Part shown: in pieces, positions 5,774-11,630 of the stretch
Layout: each line of letters starts with the position of its first letter
Position numbering within the stretch: position 1 is the stretch's first letter
NCBI GenBank assembly: GCA_964393115.1
Contig: CAYMST010000154.1
Coordinates: 1 to 11,630 of the forward strand
DNA: 11,630 bases
From: CAYMST01 sp964393115
GTDB taxonomy: Bacteria; Bacteroidota; Bacteroidia; Cytophagales; Cyclobacteriaceae
Reading direction: 5' to 3'
Made by a program: the position numbers and the translations under genes
Notes under the pieces: generated by a model
The model's database searches: none
What the model was told of the DNA's origin: nothing
What the model saw: only the letters and a program-made list of their open reading frames with translations

Positions 5774-5803
5774 TGTGTGAAAACTAGAAACTGGATAGAT
5801 TTG
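5774..5803 (+). promoter_or_regulatory. Candidate promoter of gatC
   Basis: TAGATTTG (5796-5803) matches the Bacteroidota -7 consensus TAnnTTTG exactly. TGTG (5774-5777), one mismatch from TTTG, lies 18 bases upstream in the -33 position. Transcription would start near 5808 and leave a leader of about 18 bases, which would contain GGAAG (5811-5815), a possible weak ribosome binding site 10 bases before the ATG. Confidence 0.45.
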
Positions 5804-5825
5804 TGGTTACGGAAGTTTTTGAGTC

Positions 5826-6113
5826 ATGAAAATTACAGGAGATAGCGTAAGAAAGTTAGCGCACCTAGCGAGATTAGAGTTTGACCCTAAAAGTGAAAAG
5901 GAGATGATTTCAAGCATGGAGAAAATCCTTACCTGGGTCGAAAAGCTCAATGAAGTGGACACTGATGGTATTGAGCCGCTAACGAACATGTCTTATGAGA
6001 TAAATCGATTTCGCAAAGATGAGCCGGGCGAACACTTGCCACGTGAAAAAGGTTTAAAAAATGCTCCTGATAAAAATGATGAGTATTTTAAAGTTCCTAA
6101 AGTGATTGAATAA
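5826..6113 (+). CDS. gatC: Asp-tRNA(Asn)/Glu-tRNA(Gln) amidotransferase subunit GatC
   Basis: At 95 residues this is the normal GatC length. The conserved motifs are all present: HLARLEF (13-19), the helix leading to VDTDGIEPL (44-52), FRKDEP (62-67), and the C-terminal NAP...EYFKVPKVIE (79-95). GatC wraps around and stabilises the GatA amidase and helps join it to GatB. The complex converts Glu-tRNA(Gln) or Asp-tRNA(Asn) to the correct Gln- or Asn-tRNA in the cytoplasm. gatA and gatB are not in the window, so the complex is encoded at scattered loci, which is common. The gene has its own candidate promoter and is followed after only three bases by the TPR membrane protein gene, so the two are almost surely on one transcript. 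Confidence 0.95.
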   Translation: MKITGDSVRKLAHLARLEFDPKSEKEMISSMEKILTWVEKLNEVDTDGIEPLTNMSYEINRFRKDEPGEHLPREKGLKNAPDKNDEYFKVPKVIE

Positions 6114-6116
6114 TTA

Positions 6117-8879
6117 ATGATATTCCCAAAATATCTGGACCAATGGTCAACTGGCCATCAGGTCTTATACAAATCCCTGTTTATACTGCTGATCATCGCA
6201 GTTTCAGGTACTGTCGTTACGCACTTCTACGCCGAAGAATGGGCGATCAACTGGAATATCCAAACCCAATCAGAAACCAAATCCGTTGACATATTAGAAG
6301 TCCCAACAAGTTTTGGCACTTCATTGGGATTACCGGCAGATGTATACCTCACTTCTCAAAAATTTAATCCCGGTCCCATCCAGTATGATATCAAGCTACA
6401 GCAGTGGTTTGCTGGTGTTTGTTGGGGGCTTATATGCCTCTTACTGGCATTAGTAACCTATCTATCCAAAAACTGGTGCATTGGCATCACTTCTATATTT
6501 ATTCTTCTTTTAATGACTTTAAATCTAGACGGACTCCTCCTCTTTGGTGAGCCAAACCGTCTAGGGTTTGGAATAGCTGCCGCAACATTCGGAGGCTTAG
6601 CCTATTACTTCAATGTATTCAATCCTCAGGTTTCACTTTTCATAAGGTTCCTATCTTTTGCTTTTTTAAGCGCCCTATTGGCCATAGCTATATATTTATG
6701 GGCTGAGGTCCAGTTGCCTCTATTACACCTTTCCGTGCATACTTATGGTATCACGTTGACACTTTCAGTAGTACTCGTACTTCTAGTATCTCAAGAAATT
6801 GTGCATGGCATACTTAGGCTCACAGGACTTTCTACAAATAGTGAATATCTGAAGCATTTTTTAGTTTTTACAGTTGCCTATTTGGGTAACCTATTACTGC
6901 TGTATTTCGAAAAACAAATAGGTATAAGTGCGATCCCCACATTACTGGTCTTGTTAATTTCTGTCTTTACATCACTATTCATTTGGGACAAACGGGATAA
7001 TCATACTAGTCATGTGGTGAGCATGCACCCATATGGAAATCTTATGGTGGTAGTTCTCGCCTTAATCACCACAGCTTTTATCACCTTTCATAAGCTGACA
7101 CTCAATGACCCAGTCTTAGAGGGGTTTGAGCATTTAACGTTATGGTCACATATGGCTTTTGGTACTGCTTTTCTTATTTACATACTGTATAACTTCTCGG
7201 AGCCTCTTCGTAAAAACCTTAAGGTTTACAAAGTTGTATTTCAGGAAAACCGATTGCCCTATTTTAGTGCTAACCTCATTGGTGTCGTTGGGCTGGTAGC
7301 TCTGGTCATGTATTACAACAGAGACCCGTACTTTCAGGCGATTGCTGGCTATAACAATTTAATGGGGGATTACCAGCAAGCATTGGGACGTGATCATCTT
7401 GCGGAACAATTCTACGAAGAGAGCGCTGTTTATGGCTATCGAAATCATAAAGCGCACTACCAGCTTGGTATTATGGCTGAAAAGAGCCGAAACGAAGAGA
7501 AGGCCCTCACATTTTACCAAGATGCTATAAGAAGGAACCCTACGGTTGCGAGCTATGCAAAAACAGCTGATTTACAACAACAAATAGGTCAGTTTTTTGA
7601 GCCTGTTTTCACCCTGAACGATGGGGTTGGTCGATTTGCAGATCACCGACTAGCGAATGATTTGGGTTTATTATACGCTAAGTCTCACCTTGCTGATTCT
7701 GCTTATCACTATACCAAGCTTTCTAATGATGATATATCTAAAGCTAATCAACTTTATGTAGCGGCCAAAAACAATCTAGCTTTGGATACAGACCCCTCCA
7801 CTTCCCCAGACTTTGTTTACCAAACAAATAGTTTAGCCTACTTACTCATAAAGCAAGATACGTCAGGAACACTTTCACTAAACCCTTCAGGTTATTTACC
7901 GCAGATTAACAATTTTGTTTTACATAAACTATTCAAAAAAGAGTCTGAAGACTTATCTAAAATCACTGATGGCAATGAAAGGACTCAGTTTCTAAATGCA
8001 CTTATTGATTACTTCCAAGGTCATGTCTCGAGTGCTGTAGCTTCGCTTATTCAACTCGCTCATTCCTCTAGCGAGTTCCCAGGATACTATCACTATACGC
8101 TAGGAGTAATTGGGATGAACGAAAAGGCCTTCACGTTCGCCTCTGAGCATTTTGAAAAAGCACTGTTAGAAGACTATGCAGCACACAGTGCTTTTGCCTT
8201 AGCGTCTTTAGAAGCAGCTACCCCGATACCGGAAGATTATGCAGGTCAAATGGACCAAAAGTGGATGAAGTATAAGGACTATTCTCTTACAGACCTGTAC
8301 ACACTTACCGATGATAAGCTAAAGGCTGAAATATTGTGGGCGAACTATAGACACATTGAGCAAAGTAATCTAATTCAGTTGACGCATACGATCAACACTC
8401 CGATACTCAAATCTCGAGTACTTGACCAAGTGACGAGATGGAGGGTAGAGCAAGGGGATATATCCTATTTCGAAGAGATCCCAAATAATGAACTGGTGAG
8501 AGATGTTGATAGAGCAATGAACCTGATGCAAGAACACCCTGAGAAGTTGTCCTTAAAAGACAGCAGCACCTTGTCATTCGCTGCAAAAAGCAACCCTTTT
8601 GATATCACCAGCATTTTAAAGTATATCAATATTCTAAATCAAGAAAATAAGGTGGAAGCCGCATATGCCGTGCTCAACCAAGCATATCATCTGTATCCTC
8701 AAAGCATTATTCTTGAGCAGCTTTATGGACTGCAATGCTTAGCGATGAAGCTAGATAGTCATGCTTTCGAGGTATTTCAAGACTTGTCGCTAAAACTGGA
8801 TCAAGACAAATTCGAGCAGTTTAAGCGATACTACCAACAAGCAAAGGTCAACTTAGGATACTACGACGCAGGTTGGTAG
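6117..8879 (+). CDS. Polytopic membrane protein with C-terminal TPR domain, function unknown
   Basis: The product has 920 residues. I do not recognise a named family. The first 400 residues hold about 11 hydrophobic helices (roughly 18-37, 97-116, 119-143, 150-168, 172-196, 208-226, 247-264, 271-290, 306-324, 341-360 and 383-400), with a 58-residue soluble loop after the first. Basic loops (Lys118; HGILRLTG near 230-237; DKRDN 291-295; PLRKNLKVYK 363-372) place the N-terminus and these loops in the cytoplasm. That puts the region after helix 11 in the periplasm. Residues 405-480 contain two fair TPR units (QQALGRDHLAEQFYEESA and EEKALTFYQDAIRRNP). Others lie near 655-700 (AFTFASEHFEKALLED) and 845-890 (KVEAAYAVLNQAYHLYPQ), with more divergent helical repeats between. 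No enzyme motif is evident. It is translated from the gatC transcript (gap of three bases, no Shine-Dalgarno), and its last 19 bases overlap ppk1 on the other strand. A scaffold for an envelope complex is a reasonable guess only. Confidence 0.85.
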   Translation: MIFPKYLDQWSTGHQVLYKSLFILLIIAVSGTVVTHFYAEEWAINWNIQTQSETKSVDILEVPTSFGTSLGLPADVYLTSQKFNPGPIQYDIKLQQWFAGVCWGLICLLLALVTYLSKNWCIGITSIFILLLMTLNLDGLLLFGEPNRLGFGIAAATFGGLAYYFNVFNPQVSLFIRFLSFAFLSALLAIAIYLWAEVQLPLLHLSVHTYGITLTLSVVLVLLVSQEIVHGILRLTGLSTNSEYLKHFLVFTVAYLGNLLLLYFEKQIGISAIPTLLVLLISVFTSLFIWDKRDNHTSHVVSMHPYGNLMVVVLALITTAFITFHKLTLNDPVLEGFEHLTLWSHMAFGTAFLIYILYNFSEPLRKNLKVYKVVFQENRLPYFSANLIGVVGLVALVMYYNRDPYFQAIAGYNNLMGDYQQALGRDHLAEQFYEESAVYGYRNHKAHYQLGIMAEKSRNEEKALTFYQDAIRRNPTVASYAKTADLQQQIGQFFEPVFTLNDGVGRFADHRLANDLGLLYAKSHLADSAYHYTKLSNDDISKANQLYVAAKNNLALDTDPSTSPDFVYQTNSLAYLLIKQDTSGTLSLNPSGYLPQINNFVLHKLFKKESEDLSKITDGNERTQFLNALIDYFQGHVSSAVASLIQLAHSSSEFPGYYHYTLGVIGMNEKAFTFASEHFEKALLEDYAAHSAFALASLEAATPIPEDYAGQMDQKWMKYKDYSLTDLYTLTDDKLKAEILWANYRHIEQSNLIQLTHTINTPILKSRVLDQVTRWRVEQGDISYFEEIPNNELVRDVDRAMNLMQEHPEKLSLKDSSTLSFAAKSNPFDITSILKYINILNQENKVEAAYAVLNQAYHLYPQSIILEQLYGLQCLAMKLDSHAFEVFQDLSLKLDQDKFEQFKRYYQQAKVNLGYYDAGW

Positions 8880-10984
8880 TCAGCAAGCTTTACGTCCAAC
8901 ACAGCGTCTTTTGATATTTGGTAAAATTCTTCGTGGATATTAAAAGGAGTTTCATTTTCAGCTGGAGAAATCATGCTATACGTTCCGTCCTCGTTCATTT
9001 CAAACGTATTCATGTTATCCCTGAGGTTATACGCTAAAATATTAATGATCTGCTGCCGCAACAGGTTATCCGTTACCTTAAACAAAGACTCGATTCTTCT
9101 TTCGAAACTCCTTACCATCACATCTGCGCTACCCGAATACACCTCCGGCACACCCGCATTGTGAAAGTAATAGATTCGACTATGCTCCAGGTAATCTCCT
9201 ACAATAGACCTAACCCTTATGTTGTCACTTAACCCTTCTCTCCCAGGACGCAGACAGCAGATACCCCGAACAATAAGGTCTACCTGTACACCAGCCTTTG
9301 ATGCTTCGTATAAGGCTTCAATGATATCTCTATCTTGGAACGAGTTCACTTTGATCACCACGGCGGCAGGTTTCTTCTCTTTCTTATTGGCCAATTCTCG
9401 ATTAATCAAAGCAATAAGGGTATTCTTCATCTCCCTTGGTGCTGTCACCAGGTTGTCATACTTCTCCGGAAATGAATGACCAGTAATCGCATTGAAGAAC
9501 TCAGAAACATCATTGGCTATCGTATTGTCAGTGGTCAATATCCCGAGATCTGTATATAACCTCGCCGTAGATTCATTGTAATTACCACTTGACATATGGA
9601 CATACCTACGAATCACACTGCCTTCTTTACGAACAATCTGAAGGAGCTTAGTATGTGTTTTTAGCGAGCCAACGCCATAAACGACAAAACATCCCGCTTT
9701 TTCAAGCTTTTGCGCTTCGATCATATTATTTTCCTCATCGAATCTTGCCTTCACCTCAAAAAGCACGGCGATGTGTTTACCATTCTCAGCAGCTTTCAAC
9801 AGCGCAGCCGTAATTCTAGAGTTTTTGGCCAGTCGATAAATGGTCAATTTAATCGACAGCACTTTTGTATCCTCAGCAGCCATGTCTAACAACTCCAACA
9901 ATGGCTCTATCGTGTTATATGGATGATGCAGCAATACATCACGCTGACGTAGCACAGTCCAAAGGTCCTTTTCCGGATAGTCGAAAAGACTAATGGCCTT
10001 AACAGGTTCCTTTGATTCTGGGATGAACTCCTGAAAGTCCTTATGACCAACAATCTGCCACAAGCGCGTGTAGTCAATAAGTGCTGGATTTCGTGCTTTG
10101 AATACGTTTAGTGGCTCTATTTCAAACTTATCAATCAAGTGCTTCAGTAACCACTTATCAAAATTACCCTCGATTTCAAGTTTTGTGATTCTCCCAGTTT
10201 TCCGAGTTCGAAGCTTTTGCTTCATCTCATCTAAAAAGTTATACTCGATATCATCCAACTCATCAATATCGAAATCTCCATTTCGTGTGATTCGAAAAAG
10301 GGACGAGGAAAGAATCTCTACATTCCTAAACAGCTTGTGGATCTGGCACCTAACGACCTCTTCTATGGGCATAAAGGCCACTTCATTTTCCCTTTTAATC
10401 TCGAAAAACCGAGGTAAATTCTGAGGGATTTGAATGAAAGCCATTTTCTTCTTCTCCTTAGGCCCAGCGTTTTTGGTGACCACCCCAAAAATCAGGACTT
10501 TGTTGTTTAACACCGGAAAAGCATGAAAGCTATCATATACCATGGGTGTAAGCATCGGGAAAACGGTTTCTCTAAAGTACTTTTTCGCCTGTGACAACTC
10601 CTGATCGCTCAGATCTCCTATGCGTACTATCTTCAGGTGATGCTCATCAAATAGCGGTAACAGCTCTTCACTAAATACACGGTGTTGCTCCTCAAATAAG
10701 TCCTGGAAGGACAAAAGAAGCTTATTCTTAAAGGGTATGGACCGCAGACCGCAGTAATCAATTCTCTCCCGACCATAGTCAATGTAGTTATACAAGTTTC
10801 CAACACGGATCATAAAAAACTCATCGGTATTGGATGCGGTAATGGCCAGGAACTTAAGTCTTTCAAAGACAGTCCGAGACTTTTTCTTTGCCTGTTCCAA
10901 AACACGTTCGTTAAAGCTTATCCAGCTAAGGTCTCTACTGATCAGGTCACTTTTGTATATCTGTTCTGCGTATTTACTGTTCAT
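8861..10984 (-). CDS. ppk1: Polyphosphate kinase 1
   Basis: The product has 707 residues, close to the roughly 690 of E. coli Ppk. It reversibly polymerises the gamma-phosphate of ATP into inorganic polyphosphate, supporting stress survival and phosphate storage. The four-domain layout is complete: an N-terminal domain (about 12-118, opening RDLSWISFNERVLEQA), the middle head domain (about 125-310), and two phospholipase D-like C-terminal domains. The autophosphorylated histidine is His444 in LKTHTKLL, and the second essential histidine is His601 in YLEHSRIYYF. KARFDEENN (412-420) and MSSGNYNESTARLYTDLG (464-481) are canonical. The later motif reads GSADVMVRSFERRIE (617-631), where E. coli has SSADWMTRNIDYRIE. 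The ATG at 10984 gives the family N-terminus; no Shine-Dalgarno site is seen on the coding strand. Its 3' end overlaps the convergent TPR gene by 19 bases. No Pho-box-like repeat is evident upstream. Confidence 0.96.
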   Translation of the reverse strand: MNSKYAEQIYKSDLISRDLSWISFNERVLEQAKKKSRTVFERLKFLAITASNTDEFFMIRVGNLYNYIDYGRERIDYCGLRSIPFKNKLLLSFQDLFEEQHRVFSEELLPLFDEHHLKIVRIGDLSDQELSQAKKYFRETVFPMLTPMVYDSFHAFPVLNNKVLIFGVVTKNAGPKEKKKMAFIQIPQNLPRFFEIKRENEVAFMPIEEVVRCQIHKLFRNVEILSSSLFRITRNGDFDIDELDDIEYNFLDEMKQKLRTRKTGRITKLEIEGNFDKWLLKHLIDKFEIEPLNVFKARNPALIDYTRLWQIVGHKDFQEFIPESKEPVKAISLFDYPEKDLWTVLRQRDVLLHHPYNTIEPLLELLDMAAEDTKVLSIKLTIYRLAKNSRITAALLKAAENGKHIAVLFEVKARFDEENNMIEAQKLEKAGCFVVYGVGSLKTHTKLLQIVRKEGSVIRRYVHMSSGNYNESTARLYTDLGILTTDNTIANDVSEFFNAITGHSFPEKYDNLVTAPREMKNTLIALINRELANKKEKKPAAVVIKVNSFQDRDIIEALYEASKAGVQVDLIVRGICCLRPGREGLSDNIRVRSIVGDYLEHSRIYYFHNAGVPEVYSGSADVMVRSFERRIESLFKVTDNLLRQQIINILAYNLRDNMNTFEMNEDGTYSMISPAENETPFNIHEEFYQISKDAVLDVKLADYQPAS

Positions 10985-11040
10985 CCGGAGGTTTGATTAG
11001 GAGTTGATCACCATCGCGAAGTTACGATAGGATAGGTCGC
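10985..11040 (-). promoter_or_regulatory. Short ppk1 upstream region, promoter unclear
   Basis: ppk1 is preceded by the mdh terminator, so it should have its own promoter in this short space. The best -7 candidate on the minus strand is TAACTTCG (11024 to 11017), seven of eight matches to TAnnTTTG, 32 bases before the ATG. No convincing -33 element is seen. Confidence 0.2.
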
Positions 11041-11072
11041 AAAAAAAGAAAGGTCGCCTGTTCGGCGACCTT
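11041..11072 (-). terminator. Rho-independent terminator of malate dehydrogenase gene
   Basis: A perfect 9-bp stem (AAGGTCGCC, 11050-11058, and GGCGACCTT, 11064-11072) has a 5-base loop. Read on the minus strand it is followed by TTCTTTTTTT (the complement of 11041-11050). It lies 45 bases after the mdh stop codon and separates mdh from ppk1. Confidence 0.9.
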
Positions 11073-11117
11073 AATAAATGTTTGTGTATTGGTTAAGCTT
11101 TAAAAGCTACCGCAAAT

Positions 11118-11630
11118 TTACTTCAAATTATCAAGAACACTCATGACTTCTTTCACATGACCGCGTGAAGTTTCAAGAAGTGCTTTCTCCTCTTCATTCA
11201 ACTGAAGCTCTATTACTTTTTCAATACCGTTTTTACCTAAGATAACTGGCGCTCCTAAGTAGCAATCATCGATACCATATTCCCCTTCAAGCTTAACACA
11301 TACTGGGAAGACTCTTTTTTGATCTCTAACGATGGCTTCTACCATTTGAGCAGCGGCAGAACCAGGAGCATACCAGGCAGAAGTACCCATTAGCTTCACT
11401 AGTTCTCCTCCTCCAGTTTTCGTACGCTGGATGATAGCATCAAGCTTATCTTTTTCAATTAACTCAGTAACCGGTATACCACCTACGGTTGTATATCTAG
11501 GAAGTGGCACCATGGTATCTCCATGACCACCCATGAGCACAGCTTGAATATCTTTAGGAGAAACATCAATAGCTTCTGCTAAGAAAGCTCTATATCGTGC
11601 TGTATCTAGTATACCCGCCATACCCATAAC
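11118..11630 (-). CDS. mdh: Malate dehydrogenase (LDH-like type), C-terminal part
   Basis: About 170 C-terminal residues are present; the 5' part lies beyond the right edge of the window. The enzyme oxidises malate to oxaloacetate with NAD in the TCA cycle. The fragment opens with VMGMAGILDTARYR, the substrate-loop region whose Arg binds the dicarboxylate and which reads MAG-LD in malate rather than lactate dehydrogenases. The catalytic histidine is in MGGHGDTMVPLPRYT. TSAWYAPGSAAAQMVEAI and YLGAPVILGKNGIEKVIEL are the usual C-terminal helix and strand motifs of the family. The stop TAA at 11120-11118 is followed by a clear terminator. I judge MDH rather than LDH from the VMGMAG and HGDTMVPL motifs. 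Confidence 0.95.
   Translation of the reverse strand, partial: VMGMAGILDTARYRAFLAEAIDVSPKDIQAVLMGGHGDTMVPLPRYTTVGGIPVTELIEKDKLDAIIQRTKTGGGELVKLMGTSAWYAPGSAAAQMVEAIVRDQKRVFPVCVKLEGEYGIDDCYLGAPVILGKNGIEKVIELQLNEEEKALLETSRGHVKEVMSVLDNLK

Noticed and set aside
9219..9479. Plus-strand ORFs inside ppk1 (also 8973-9164 and 10098-10424)
   Set aside because: They lie antisense to a clearly conserved enzyme gene, have serine-rich compositions typical of antisense frames, and start without any signal.
1..11630. A new defence, mobile or biosynthetic gene cluster
   Set aside because: Gene content is housekeeping with mixed strands, no integrase, transposase, toxin-antitoxin pair, nuclease or repeat array was seen, and composition looks uniform by eye.

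Overview
The window looks like an ordinary chromosomal segment from a member of the Bacteroidota, probably a free-living Cytophagales-type bacterium (class is inference). The reasons are a moderate-to-low G+C content, few clear Shine-Dalgarno sites, exact matches to the Bacteroidota sigma -7 element TAnnTTTG about 20-28 bases before several start codons, and a separate bioG-bioC pair. I see no insertion sequence, phage gene, tRNA, rRNA or CRISPR array. Base composition and codon use look even by eye.

Layout. Bases 1-127 hold the 3' end of a small heat-shock protein gene, closed by a strong terminator (146-178). A 240-base leader with nested inverted repeats leads to a DegP/HtrA periplasmic serine protease (418-1902), so two protein quality-control genes lie side by side as separate units. 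After degP come an imperfect direct repeat around a GC-rich hairpin (1902-1980) and a T-tailed terminator (2068-2095). The T run of that terminator touches the start codon of bioG. bioG and bioC (2096-3543) encode the pimeloyl-ACP methyl ester esterase and the malonyl-ACP methyltransferase that open and close pimelate assembly for biotin. The other biotin genes are not in the window. An AT-rich gap leads to an unrecognised 70-residue helical protein (3800-4012), which converges, stop codon on stop codon, with a ten-helix EamA/DMT transporter on the minus strand (4009-4914).

A 77-base divergent region then serves a PlsC-type acyltransferase (4992-5744, TTG start). Next is gatC (5826-6113), a subunit of the tRNA amidotransferase, followed three bases later by a 920-residue protein with about 11 membrane helices and a TPR-rich C-terminal half that is probably periplasmic (6117-8879). 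It overlaps by 19 bases the 3' end of polyphosphate kinase ppk1 on the minus strand (8861-10984). The window closes with a terminator (11041-11072) and the 3' part of malate dehydrogenase (11118-11630), also on the minus strand.

Most genes are recognisable housekeeping functions: proteostasis, biotin, phospholipid synthesis, tRNA charging, polyphosphate and the TCA cycle. The least explained items are the TPR membrane protein, the 70-residue protein, the terminator/promoter overlap at bioG, and the degP leader with its duplicated start context and Met-Lys-stop mini-ORF. No convincing new multi-gene system is visible.
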